A stretch of 16,275 nucleotides of DNA from Hydrogenophaga sp. (GTDB lineage: Bacteria; Pseudomonadota; Gammaproteobacteria; Burkholderiales; Burkholderiaceae_C). The stretch is from NCBI GenBank assembly GCA_011390855.1, contig JAABRN010000490.1, positions 1 through 16,275 of the forward strand. Direction: 5' to 3'. The notes beneath the pieces are model-generated. The model saw only the letters and a list, made by a program, of their open reading frames with translations, did no database searches and was not told the DNA's origin. Positions 1-9,817 of the stretch are shown in pieces (the first letter of the stretch is position 1; the number at the start of each line of letters is the position of its first letter). The translations under genes were made by a program, and so were the position numbers.

Positions 1-2
1 CG

Positions 3-854
3 ATGACCGCTCAACTGATCAACGGCACCGTCCTCTCGCAAAAAATCCGGACCGAGGTCGCTGCGCGCGCCTCAGCGCTTACCGCAAAAGGCGTTCAGCC
101 CGGCCTGGCAGTCATCCTCGTGGGCGAAGACCCCGCCTCTGCCGTGTATGTGCGAAACAAGGTCAAGGCCTGCGCTGAAGCTGGCTTGCATTCGGTGCTG
201 GAGCGGTACGAAGCCAGCCTGACAGAAGCAGCCCTGCTGGAGCGCATCCAGGCCCTGAACGACGACCCGACCATTCACGGCATCCTGGTACAGATGCCGT
301 TGCCCAGACACATCAACCCGCAACGCGTGATCGAGACCATCTCCACCGCCAAGGATGTGGATGGCTATTCGGTACAGAGTGCCGGCGACTTGATGAGTGG
401 CCTGCCCGGGTTCCTCCCTTGTACGCCGTACGGCTGCATGAAGCTCATTGAGAGTACCGGCATCGATCTGCGCGGCAAGCACGCGGTGGTGATCGGTCGC
501 AGCAACACGGTGGGCAAGCCCATGGCGCTGCTGCTGCTGCAAGCGAACGCCACCGTCACGGTCTGCCACAGCGCCACCACCGACCTCAAGGCGCACACGA
601 TCCAGGCCGATGTGATCGTGGCAGCCGTGGGCAGGCGCGATGTGCTGACCGCCGACATGGTCAAGCCAGGCGCATTGGTGATCGACGTGGGCATGAACCG
701 CAACGAAGAAGGAAAGCTCTGTGGCGACGTTGACTTCGAAGGCGTGAAGCAGGTGGCTGGATGGATCACCCCTGTGCCTGGTGGTGTGGGCCCCATGACC
801 ATCGCCATGCTGCTGGTCAACACGCTCGAATCGGCCGAGCGAGCGCTCTCCTGA
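3..854 (+). CDS. folD: Bifunctional methylenetetrahydrofolate dehydrogenase / methenyltetrahydrofolate cyclohydrolase
   Basis: Cytosolic one-carbon enzyme. It oxidises 5,10-methylene-THF to 5,10-methenyl-THF with NADP+ and hydrolyses that to 10-formyl-THF, which feeds purine synthesis and initiator-tRNA formylation. The 283-residue length matches the family. Visible motifs: the catalytic-domain signature ending in Tyr49 and Lys53 (YVRNK), GILVQMPLP at 93-101 with Gln97, DVDG at 118-121 with Asp120, PCTPYG at 139-144, the nucleotide-binding GRSNTVGKP at 165-173, and the C-terminal signature PGGVGPMT at 259-266. All expected catalytic residues are present. The loop after DVDG reads YSVQS rather than the FHPxN seen in E. 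coli; from memory this is a lineage variant, not damage. The ATG lies two bases inside the window, so no promoter or ribosome binding site can be judged, but the N-terminus starts where the family normally does. A 108-bp gap separates it from map. Confidence 0.97.
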   Translation: MTAQLINGTVLSQKIRTEVAARASALTAKGVQPGLAVILVGEDPASAVYVRNKVKACAEAGLHSVLERYEASLTEAALLERIQALNDDPTIHGILVQMPLPRHINPQRVIETISTAKDVDGYSVQSAGDLMSGLPGFLPCTPYGCMKLIESTGIDLRGKHAVVIGRSNTVGKPMALLLLQANATVTVCHSATTDLKAHTIQADVIVAAVGRRDVLTADMVKPGALVIDVGMNRNEEGKLCGDVDFEGVKQVAGWITPVPGGVGPMTIAMLLVNTLESAERALS

Positions 855-950
855 CCGTTGCGTCCGGGCCAGCGGCCTCCCCTGGCTGGCGAGCCCCCCA
901 ACCCAGCAGGAGCAACGTGAGGCGCTTCAGCGCTTTGCCGCCGCCGATGG

Positions 951-956
951 GATAAT
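951..956 (+). promoter_or_regulatory. Candidate -10 element of a leaderless map promoter
   Basis: GATAAT lies exactly six bases before the map ATG at 963. In a sigma-70 promoter the first transcribed base is normally about seven bases past the -10 hexamer, so transcription would begin at or next to the A of the ATG. No Shine-Dalgarno sequence precedes the ATG, which fits a leaderless message. No good -35 is present; the nearest resemblance is TTCAGC at 926-931 with a 19-bp spacer. dapC has the same arrangement. The function is inferred. Confidence 0.4.
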
Positions 957-962
957 CCCTGG

Positions 963-1793
963 ATGAGCATCACCTACAAAGACGAAGCGGGCATTGCGGG
1001 CATGCGCGTGGCCGGGCGCCTCGCATCCGAAGTGCTGGACTACCTCACGCCCCTCATCCAACCGGGTGTCACCACGCTCGAAATCGACCGGCTGGCCGCC
1101 GAGTTCATGAAACAGCAGGGAACCGTTTCTGCCACCATCGGCTACCAGCCCAGCGGCTATCCGCCCTACCCCGGTCATCTGTGTACATCGGTCAATCAGG
1201 TGGTGTGTCACGGTATTCCGGGTGAGAAACCCTTGAAAAAGGGCGACATCCTCAATGTGGATGTGACCGTGATCAAGGACGGCTGGTACGGTGACAACAG
1301 CCGCATGTTCCTCATCGGAGGCGAGGCCGCCTGCACGATTCAGGCACGGCGGCTATGCCAGGTGACCTACGAAGCCATGTGGAAAGGCATTGCCATGGTC
1401 AGGCCGGGCATTCGTCTTGGCGACATCGGTCATGCGATACAGACCTACGCCGAAGCCAACGGCTTCTCGGTGGTGCGCGAATTTTGCGGCCATGGCATCG
1501 GGCAACGGTTTCATGAAGATCCTCAGGTCCTTCACTACGGCCGGCCCGGCACACTGGAAGAACTCAAGGAAGGCATGACCTTCACCATTGAGCCCATGAT
1601 CAACGCGGGTCGTCGCGAGATCAAGGAAATGGGAGATGGCTGGACGATCGTCACCCGAGATCGCTCGCTTTCTGCACAGTGGGAACACACCGTTCTGGTC
1701 ACGCCCACAGGGTATGAGGTACTGACCTTGTCTGCGGGCAACCCGCCAGTGCCCGCCTTCGTCATGTCCGAAGCTGCCACTGCGAGCGCCTGA
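963..1793 (+). CDS. map: Type I methionine aminopeptidase
   Basis: Cytosolic dinuclear metalloprotease that removes the initiator methionine from nascent proteins after deformylation, when the second residue is small. At 276 residues it is close to the E. coli enzyme (264), with a short C-terminal extension. The substrate-site histidine is His83 (CHG). The five metal ligands are all present: Asp100 (NVD), Asp111 (GDN), His177 (GHGIG), Glu210 (TIEP) and Glu241 (QWEHT). There is no N-terminal zinc finger, as expected for the bacterial type. The ATG at 963 is chosen because [15 protein letters not shown] aligns with the family start and is preceded directly by a -10-like GATAAT. The stop is followed four bases later by the glnD ATG, so the two genes are probably co-transcribed and translationally coupled. 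Confidence 0.97.
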   Translation: MSITYKDEAGIAGMRVAGRLASEVLDYLTPLIQPGVTTLEIDRLAAEFMKQQGTVSATIGYQPSGYPPYPGHLCTSVNQVVCHGIPGEKPLKKGDILNVDVTVIKDGWYGDNSRMFLIGGEAACTIQARRLCQVTYEAMWKGIAMVRPGIRLGDIGHAIQTYAEANGFSVVREFCGHGIGQRFHEDPQVLHYGRPGTLEELKEGMTFTIEPMINAGRREIKEMGDGWTIVTRDRSLSAQWEHTVLVTPTGYEVLTLSAGNPPVPAFVMSEAATASA

Positions 1794-1797
1794 AGCC

Positions 1798-4494
1798 ATG
1801 TCGACGCCTGCGCACACCCTCGGTGTGAACGACCTGGGCGTGCTGCGCCTGCAATACCGTCGAGACAAAGCGGCCTTGCTGGCCCAGTTGGGTATTGAGG
1901 GCCCTTCTACCCGAGGCGTGCGAAGCGCATTGCAACGGCTATCCAAGCTGACCGACCAAACCCTGCGGGATCTCTGGACACGATCGGGTTTCGGCCCAGG
2001 CTCTTGTCTGGTGGCTGTCGGCGGCTACGGCCGCAGTGAACTGTTTCCCTATTCAGACGTCGACGTGCTGGTGCTGTTGCCTGATGGCAGCACGCCGGAC
2101 ACAGACACTGTCTTGAAAGCCCGACTGGAAGGTTTCATCGGCGCCTGTTGGGATCTGGGTCTGGAGATTGGATCCAGCGTTCGCACGGTCGCGGAATGTG
2201 TAGACGAGTCGCTGCGCGATGTGACGGTCCAGACCTCGCTGCTCGAAAGCCGGTTGGTGTGCGGAAGCAAGTCGCATTTCACGCGCCTGGTGGCCAAGCT
2301 GGGCGAAGTCATGGACCCCAAGGCTTTCTTCGTTGCCAAGAAGCTTGAAATGCGCCAGCGCCACAACAAGTTCGAGAACACGCCCTACTCCCTGGAGCCC
2401 AACTGCAAAGAGTCACCCGGCGGCCTGCGCGACCTGCAGATCATTCTCTGGGTGGCCAAAGCCGCAGGATTGGGCCGCAGTTGGGACGAGCTGGCACGAA
2501 AGGGGTTGGCAACGCCTCTGGAAGCGCGCCAGATCAAGGCCAATGAAGCCCTGCTCAGCCTCATTCGAGCCCGACTGCACCTGCTGGCCAACCGACGTGA
2601 AGACCGCCTGGTTTTCGACTTGCAGACGTCGGTGGCCGAGTCTTTCGGTTTCCGGGCGCACGTGCCCGCCGTGCTGACTGGTGCAGCGCCAGAACTGCAT
2701 GCAGCACCCACCTCCCGGGGCACCCGCCGGGCCAGTGAGGCGCTCATGAAGCGCTACTACTGGGCAGCCAAAGCCGTCACCCAGCTCAACCAGATTCTTC
2801 TGCTCAACATTGAAGAACGTCTCAACAGCGACGAGATCGGCGTCGACCGGTTGCGCCCGCTGAACGAACGGTTCTTCGACAAGGGCGGCATGCTGGAGGT
2901 GGCCAACGACAACCTTTATGCCCAACAGCCGCACGCCATTCTGGAAACCTTCCTGCTGTACCAGACCACGGTAGGCGTCAAGGGCCTTTCGGCACGCACA
3001 CTGCGTGCCCTCTACAACGCCCGCCCGGTCATGAATGCGCGCTTCCGAAGCGACCCGGTGAACCGTGCAACCTTCTTGCGCATTCTTCAAGAGCCCGAGG
3101 GCATCACACACGCGATCCGCCTCATGAACCAGACCTCGGTGCTGGGCCGCTACCTCTGGGTGTTCCGGCACATCGTCGGGCAAATGCAGCACGATCTGTT
3201 TCATGTCTACACGGTGGACCAGCACATCCTGATGGTGCTGCGCAATGTGCGCCGGTTCTTCATCGCCGAGCACTCGCACGAATACCCCTTCTGCTCGCAA
3301 CTGGCCGCTGGTTGGGACAAGCCCTGGATCCTTTATATCGCTGCGCTGTTTCACGACATCGCCAAAGGGCGTGGGGGTGATCACTCCGAACTGGGCGCGC
3401 GGGATGTGAGGATCTTCTGTCGGCAGCATGGCATCGCACGTGAAGATGCAAGGTTGATCGAATTCCTGGTGGCCGAGCACCTGATCATGAGTCGCATGGC
3501 CCAGAAGGAAGACCTCAGCGACCCCGAAGTGATCAATGCTTTCGCACAGCGCATTGGCAACGAGCGCTACCTCACCGCGCTGTACCTCCTGACCGTGGCA
3601 GACATTCGAGGCACCAGCCCCAAGGTATGGAATGCATGGAAGGGCAAGCTGCTCGAAGACCTGTACCGCTACACACTGCGTGCACTGGGCGGGCGCGCAC
3701 CCGATCCCGGCGCCATGATTGAAGCTCGCAAGCGTGAGGCACTTTCCATTCTGGCCCTTCATGCCCTGCCCCACCAGGCACACAAGGCGCTTTGGGACAC
3801 GCTGGATGTGAGCTACTTCATGCGCCATCAGGCCGACGAAATTGCCTGGCACACACGGGTATTGACGCGCCAGATTGCCCAGTCCAGCAGCTCCGCTGCG
3901 CCCCCTGCAGACAGCAAGGCCATTGTTCGCGCCCGCCTCTCGCCCGCTGGAGAAGGCTTGCAGGTCCTTGTGTACGCAGCAGATCAGCACGACCTGTTTG
4001 CGCGCATCTGCGGCTACTTTGATACGTCCGACTTCAGCATTCTGGATGCACGTGTGCACACCACACGTGACGGGCACGCGCTGGACACCTTCCAGGTGGT
4101 GGCATCCGCGTTGTCCGATCACTACCGCGAACTGATTGCCATGGTGGAGAACAACCTGGCGCGCACCATTGACGATCGCGGCCCTTTGCCATTACCCAGC
4201 AAGGGACGTCTCTCACGCCGGGTCAAGAACTTCCCCGTCAATCCAAGGGTGGACCTGCGGCCAGACGACAAGGCGCAGCGTTGGCTGCTGAGTGTCTCTG
4301 CCAGTGATCGGGCGGGTCTTCTGTACTGCATTTCTCGGGTACTCGCCCGCCACGACATCAGCGTGCAACTGGCCAAGATCACCACGTTGGGGGAGCGTGT
4401 TGAAGACACGTTTCTCATCAGCGGGCCCCAGCTGCAAGTCAACCGCCGCCAGATTGAAATCGAAACCGAGCTCCTGGAGACACTTGAAGGATAG
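1798..4494 (+). CDS. glnD: Bifunctional [protein-PII] uridylyltransferase / uridylyl-removing enzyme
   Basis: Primary glutamine sensor of nitrogen control. It uridylylates PII proteins when glutamine is low and removes UMP when it is high, thereby setting glutamine synthetase activity and NtrC-dependent transcription. Its 898 residues compare with 890 in E. coli. Domains in order: nucleotidyltransferase with [15 protein letters not shown] (75-89, metal-binding Asp87 and Asp89); central PII-UTase region ([11 protein letters not shown]); HD hydrolase domain ([12 protein letters not shown], His519-Asp520, responsible for UMP removal); and two C-terminal ACT domains starting near residues 721 and 829, which bind glutamine. 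Both catalytic centres look intact. Residues about 288-306 (Ala/Pro-rich, before [11 protein letters not shown]) look longer than in other betaproteobacterial GlnD proteins I recall. The ATG follows the map stop by four bases with no Shine-Dalgarno sequence, which suggests translational coupling. Confidence 0.97.
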   Translation: MSTPAHTLGVNDLGVLRLQYRRDKAALLAQLGIEGPSTRGVRSALQRLSKLTDQTLRDLWTRSGFGPGSCLVAVGGYGRSELFPYSDVDVLVLLPDGSTPDTDTVLKARLEGFIGACWDLGLEIGSSVRTVAECVDESLRDVTVQTSLLESRLVCGSKSHFTRLVAKLGEVMDPKAFFVAKKLEMRQRHNKFENTPYSLEPNCKESPGGLRDLQIILWVAKAAGLGRSWDELARKGLATPLEARQIKANEALLSLIRARLHLLANRREDRLVFDLQTSVAESFGFRAHVPAVLTGAAPELHAAPTSRGTRRASEALMKRYYWAAKAVTQLNQILLLNIEERLNSDEIGVDRLRPLNERFFDKGGMLEVANDNLYAQQPHAILETFLLYQTTVGVKGLSARTLRALYNARPVMNARFRSDPVNRATFLRILQEPEGITHAIRLMNQTSVLGRYLWVFRHIVGQMQHDLFHVYTVDQHILMVLRNVRRFFIAEHSHEYPFCSQLAAGWDKPWILYIAALFHDIAKGRGGDHSELGARDVRIFCRQHGIAREDARLIEFLVAEHLIMSRMAQKEDLSDPEVINAFAQRIGNERYLTALYLLTVADIRGTSPKVWNAWKGKLLEDLYRYTLRALGGRAPDPGAMIEARKREALSILALHALPHQAHKALWDTLDVSYFMRHQADEIAWHTRVLTRQIAQSSSSAAPPADSKAIVRARLSPAGEGLQVLVYAADQHDLFARICGYFDTSDFSILDARVHTTRDGHALDTFQVVASALSDHYRELIAMVENNLARTIDDRGPLPLPSKGRLSRRVKNFPVNPRVDLRPDDKAQRWLLSVSASDRAGLLYCISRVLARHDISVQLAKITTLGERVEDTFLISGPQLQVNRRQIEIETELLETLEG

Positions 4495-4502
4495 GGTCCG
4501 CA

Positions 4503-4530
4503 GCGCTGGCAGGTCTACCTGCTGACGCGC
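4503..4530. terminator. Hairpin between convergent glnD and def, possible bidirectional terminator
   Basis: The 39-bp gap between the glnD and def stop codons contains a perfect inverted repeat, GCAGGT-CT-ACCTGC, at 4509-4522. It is flanked by GCGC at 4503-4506 and GCGC at 4527-4530, which could extend the stem. There is no T-tract on either side, so it is not a canonical intrinsic terminator. Its position just past both converging genes suggests transcript-end stabilisation or weak bidirectional termination. The function is inferred. Confidence 0.35.
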
Positions 4531-4533
4531 GCC

Positions 4534-5070
4534 TCAGTCGTCATCCTGCGGCAGGCCGGGGAAAAGTTCGGCGGTGAAGCCGAACTGGGAGAAATCGCGC
4601 ATGCGCATGGGATAGAGTTTTCCCCAAAGGTGGTCGCACTCGTGCTGCACCACGCGGGCATGAAAACCGTCCACGGTGCGGTCAATGGCCTGCCCCTGGG
4701 CATCAAAACCCTGATAGCGAATGCGCTGCCAGCGGGGCACAAGGCCTCGCATTCCCGGCACGGAGAGACAACCCTCCCAGCCATCTTCTTCTTCGTCCCC
4801 CAGGGGCGTGATCACCGGGTTGATCAGCACCGTTCGCGGCACCAGCGGCGCATCCGGATAGCGGGGATTGGGGCTTTCGCGGCCGAACACCACCACCTGC
4901 AGATCCACGCCAATCTGCGGTGCAGCCAGCCCTGCCCCATCGGCATCGGCCATCGTGTCCTCAAGATCAACAATCAATTGGTGAAGCTCAGGCGTATGGA
5001 AAGCACTGACGGGCTTTGCCATACGAAGAAGACGGGGGTCTCCCATTTTGAGAATGCGGTGTACGGTCAT
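4534..5070 (-). CDS. def: Peptide deformylase
   Basis: Cytosolic metalloenzyme that removes the N-formyl group from nascent polypeptides, the step before methionine aminopeptidase. All three family motifs are present: GAGLAAPQ at 45-52, EGCLS at 99-103 with metal ligand Cys101, and HECDH at 143-147 with metal ligands His143 and His147 and catalytic Glu144. The 178-residue length fits. The ATG at 5070 is chosen because [15 protein letters not shown] is the usual family N-terminus; the frame stays open to about 5145, but the extra residues are not family-like. The gene is not beside fmt, so it may be a second, stand-alone deformylase of the kind found in many Burkholderiales; I infer this from context. 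It is convergent with glnD and divergent from the protease gene. No Shine-Dalgarno sequence is evident. Confidence 0.95.
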   Translation of the reverse strand: MTVHRILKMGDPRLLRMAKPVSAFHTPELHQLIVDLEDTMADADGAGLAAPQIGVDLQVVVFGRESPNPRYPDAPLVPRTVLINPVITPLGDEEEDGWEGCLSVPGMRGLVPRWQRIRYQGFDAQGQAIDRTVDGFHARVVQHECDHLWGKLYPMRMRDFSQFGFTAELFPGLPQDDD

Positions 5071-5110
5071 GGCGGGGAAAAAAACGTGGCATTGAACTGG
5101 CTTCATTGTC

Positions 5111-5124
5111 GTGCACCTTTGCAC
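5111..5124. promoter_or_regulatory. Inverted repeat in the def/protease divergent intergenic region
   Basis: A perfect five-base inverted repeat with a four-base centre, GTGCA-CCTT-TGCAC, lies between the divergent def start (5070) and protease start (5169). The same bases also contain a direct repeat of GCACC with 10-bp periodicity. It could be a small operator or be fortuitous. A TTGAAC at 5092-5097 resembles a -35 element for the protease gene, but no convincing -10 follows, so no promoter is called. Confidence 0.2.
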
Positions 5125-5168
5125 CAGTGGGCCCGAAGCACACAAGCCCTAGACTACGAGATTGGCTC

Positions 5169-6578
5169 ATGTTCCTCATTGCAATGTCCGTCCACCCGTT
5201 TCTCTTGAAGGCCTTGCGCCAAACTTCCATCTGCCTGGCTGTCACGCTAGGCGTGGCGCATGCATCCAACGCACCAGCGGAGACAGCTGCACCGGTAGCC
5301 GCCGTGGCAGCAGCGACAGCAGAGCCTTCCTCATCCGCGCAGGCGCTGTTTTCCCGCACCAAGGACGGTATTGTTCAGGTGCGGGTGCTGCTGTCCAGTG
5401 CCAACGAGCAGTCGTCGCTCGGCTCCGGTTTTCTGGTGCGCGACGACGGTCAACAAGGCGCCTGGGTGGTCACCAACTACCATGTGATATCTGCGTTGGC
5501 CATCCATCCCCAGCGCTACAGGATGGAACTCAGGGGCACCAACCAGCGTGTGGTGGAAGCCGAGCTGGTTGCGATCGATGTGATTCACGATCTGGCGGTT
5601 CTGCGCACCAAGCCCGTCGCCCAAACGCCCGCGTCCAGCTGGCCTGTGCTCACCTTGAGTGAGCAGTCGCTCGCGCAGGGTTCACCGGTGTTTTCGCTCG
5701 GCAACCCGCTGGAGCTAGGGTTCCTGATTTCCGAAGGCATCTACAACGGTTCAGTCGAAACGCGCCTCTATGAGCAAATGCTTTTCTCAGGCTCCATCAA
5801 CTCGGGCATGAGCGGCGGGCCGGCAATCGATCAACGCGGCCACGTCGTCGGCGTGAACGTGGCGACGCGACGCGATGGACAGCAGCTGAGCTTTCTGGTG
5901 CCTGTGCAATACGCCAAAAATTTGCTGGATCGATCGTGGGCATCAGCTCCACGGACCGAGTGGCGCAGCCAGATCGCCCAGCAACTGCTTGAACACCAGC
6001 AGTTCGTGACTCAGAAAATGTTGGCCCAGCAAGAGCCGCAAGCTGCAGAAGACCAGAACACCCAGACGGCAGGCTTCTCGGCCCAATCCCTTGCAGACCG
6101 ATCGGTACCCACGCTTCACGGTACCCTCACCCGCTGCTGGGCACAAGGGCGCGATGGCGAGCGACTCCGTTTTTCGCGAGACCGACTGAACTGCAGCCTC
6201 AGGGAAGACGTCTTTGTTCGCAACAGTCTGTACACAGGCACCCTGGAACTCGAACACGACCTGTTGCGCAACGACAAGCTCACCACGCCACAGTTTCTGG
6301 AGCTGGGCGTCGGGATGGGTTTTGTGAGGAACGGCCAGACGGGCGAGTTGACGCCCAACCGCTGCACGGACGCCTACATAAAAGGCGGAGAAAGGGTCTA
6401 CCGTGCGGCCATCTGCGTGCGCGCCTACCGGAAATTCCCGGGCCTCTATGACTACACCGTGCGGGCCACCCAGGTGGACGATGCGCGCGAGCGATTGAGC
6501 AGCCAGCTGACCTTGCGAGGGTTTTCCTTTGACAACGCCCAGAAGCTGGGACAGCTGTTTCTGGAGCGCCTGCAATGA
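5169..6578 (+). CDS. Secreted trypsin-like (S1, HtrA-type) serine protease without PDZ domain
   Basis: Probable periplasmic chymotrypsin-fold serine peptidase; substrate unknown. With the ATG at 5169 the protein has 469 residues. A signal peptide is visible (basic KALR, hydrophobic ICLAVTLGV, likely cleavage after AHA or ASNA), followed by an Ala/Pro-rich linker. The catalytic triad is His105 (TNYHV), Asp141 (HDLAVL) and Ser215 (GMSGGPA), the Trypsin_2/DegP-like pattern. No PDZ domain follows. Residues from about 260 onward form a glutamine-rich helical stretch and then a domain I do not recognise, with four cysteines (RCWAQ, NCSLR, RCTDA, ICVRA) that could form disulfides in the periplasm. 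The ATG at 5184 gives a more typical signal peptide and is a real alternative start. The stop overlaps the next gene's start (ATGA), tying it to the FHA membrane protein. Fold confidence is high; role unknown. Confidence 0.85.
   Translation: MFLIAMSVHPFLLKALRQTSICLAVTLGVAHASNAPAETAAPVAAVAAATAEPSSSAQALFSRTKDGIVQVRVLLSSANEQSSLGSGFLVRDDGQQGAWVVTNYHVISALAIHPQRYRMELRGTNQRVVEAELVAIDVIHDLAVLRTKPVAQTPASSWPVLTLSEQSLAQGSPVFSLGNPLELGFLISEGIYNGSVETRLYEQMLFSGSINSGMSGGPAIDQRGHVVGVNVATRRDGQQLSFLVPVQYAKNLLDRSWASAPRTEWRSQIAQQLLEHQQFVTQKMLAQQEPQAAEDQNTQTAGFSAQSLADRSVPTLHGTLTRCWAQGRDGERLRFSRDRLNCSLREDVFVRNSLYTGTLELEHDLLRNDKLTTPQFLELGVGMGFVRNGQTGELTPNRCTDAYIKGGERVYRAAICVRAYRKFPGLYDYTVRATQVDDARERLSSQLTLRGFSFDNAQKLGQLFLERLQ
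6563..6566 (+). promoter_or_regulatory. Shine-Dalgarno sequence for the FHA gene
   Basis: GGAG sits eight bases before the ATG at 6575, inside the last codons of the protease gene. It is the clearest ribosome binding site in the window and supports both the 6575 start and coupled translation across the ATGA overlap. Confidence 0.6.
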
Positions 6579-7534
6579 CCTGGTACGTTGAACATCTGCA
6601 CCGCGACGGCACGGTGCTGGCTCGTGTACCTGTGCGAGGCGACGTATTCCGGATTGGCCGCGCGCTGGACAACGATCTGGTGCTGGACGACCTGCACATT
6701 GCCGCGCATCACGCCACGCTGCAACCGGGTGCCGACAGCACCGCCCTCTTGCGCGACCTGGGCAGCAAAAATGGCATCGCGCCCGCCAAAGGCAAACGCA
6801 GCCAGGCATTGCTCATTGCCAACGAGCAACCGGTTCGCGTGGGGCAGCAACTGATCCGGGTGCGCTGCAGTGAGTGGCCCATCCCCCCCGAAATCGCATT
6901 GAGTTCCAGTCGCTTTGGCCTCTGGGCGGTTCTCGCCCTGCTGGGGGTGGTGGCGTACACGCTCTGGGAGCTCTGGTTGACCGATGTGCAGGACAAGTCG
7001 CCACCTTACCTCTATGGCATCAGTGGCATCATCGGCGCCGTGGCGTTGTGGAGCAGCTTGTACGCGGTGTTCGGGCGCCTGATCAGCGGCATGGACCGGT
7101 TCACCACCCACCTCTTCATCGCCTGCTGCGGCTATCTCGCATCCGCGGCCGCCAGTGACCTGCTCGATGCCCTGGCGTTTGCTGCCGGATGGGTGTGGCC
7201 GCTTCAGATCTCACCGTACGTACTGATCGGCATCGTGGCGCTCACAGTCAGGGCCCACCTGCGACAGGCAGATCCCCGTCACTGGCCCACCACGCGCTGG
7301 GCGTGGGGGTTGGTGACGCTGGCAGTGCTTTTCGTGCCGGTGACCCAGGAGTGGATATCCAACCGCCAGCTCACGTCCATCCAGACCATGGACATCCTCT
7401 CCTACCCATCCCTGCGACTGGCTGCACCGACATCGATCGAGGACTTCACACAGAAGGCGACCGTGCTGCAGCAGCGAGCCGACCTGGCCAAAGATCAGGA
7501 AGCAGATGCGGAGGAAGCGATGGATGATGAGTGA
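6575..7534 (+). CDS. FHA-domain multi-pass membrane protein
   Basis: Function unknown. The 319-residue protein has an N-terminal forkhead-associated domain (about 1-95), normally a phosphothreonine-binding module, with IGRALDNDLVLDD around Gly28-Arg29, His46, and GSKNG ending at Asn66-Gly67. The serine of the usual SRxH motif is alanine here (IAAHH, Ala43-Ala44), so phosphopeptide binding may be weakened. About five hydrophobic segments follow (about 114-135, 146-168, 178-200, 212-229, 242-259), then a soluble, acidic C-terminal tail of about 60 residues. With the FHA domain in the cytoplasm and five spans, the tail would face the periplasm, where the neighbouring protease should be; this topology is inferred. 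The gene overlaps the protease stop by ATGA, which strongly suggests a two-gene unit. No kinase or phosphatase gene is adjacent. Confidence 0.85.
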   Translation: MTWYVEHLHRDGTVLARVPVRGDVFRIGRALDNDLVLDDLHIAAHHATLQPGADSTALLRDLGSKNGIAPAKGKRSQALLIANEQPVRVGQQLIRVRCSEWPIPPEIALSSSRFGLWAVLALLGVVAYTLWELWLTDVQDKSPPYLYGISGIIGAVALWSSLYAVFGRLISGMDRFTTHLFIACCGYLASAAASDLLDALAFAAGWVWPLQISPYVLIGIVALTVRAHLRQADPRHWPTTRWAWGLVTLAVLFVPVTQEWISNRQLTSIQTMDILSYPSLRLAAPTSIEDFTQKATVLQQRADLAKDQEADAEEAMDDE

Positions 7535-7622
7535 CAAGATGCAGCGCCATGGATGCCGTTGCCCGCCCCGCCCGAACGTATTGCCATACTGAACGTCTAC
7601 ACCCTTCGGTAGTGGGCCGCCG
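7535..7622. other. Short convergent gap between the FHA gene and ligA
   Basis: This is an 88-bp intergenic stretch between two stop codons. Apart from a near-direct repeat (cGAACGT / tGAACGT at about 7573-7597) and a four-base inverted repeat within it (GTAT/ATAC), I see no hairpin with a T-tract, no coding sequence and no RNA gene. Confidence 0.5.
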
Positions 7623-9719
<2,097 letters not shown>

Positions 9720-9817
9720 TCACGCTGGGTTGTGGGTGGAGCCGACCAGATGCGTTCGGCGCGGGCACCCTTCACGCCGCTGGGGATGCGCAGTGGTTCA
9801 ACTGCTTCGCGCCAGCA

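Noticed and set aside
921..936. GCGC-TTCA-GCGC followed by TTT after folD as an intrinsic terminator
   Set aside because: The stem is only four base pairs with three Ts, and it sits immediately before the map -10 element; too weak to call.
2413..4122. 569-codon open frame antisense to glnD
   Set aside because: It lies wholly inside an unmistakable glnD, has no recognisable domain and has the composition of a codon-bias shadow in GC-rich DNA.
5071..5145. Upstream extension of def to starts at 5106 or 5145
   Set aside because: The added residues (including [12 protein letters not shown]) do not resemble deformylase N-termini, and the ATG at 5070 gives the expected length.
5106..5168. TTG start at 5106 for the protease
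   Set aside because: It would put about 20 polar residues ahead of the signal peptide and overlap the def upstream region; the ATG at 5169 or 5184 is more plausible.
5943..6809. 288-codon open frame antisense to the protease C-terminus and FHA start
   Set aside because: I considered it because the protease C-terminal half is unrecognised, but the plus-strand frame has continuous coding, the ATGA overlap and a ribosome binding site, whereas this frame is Arg/Cys-rich without motifs.
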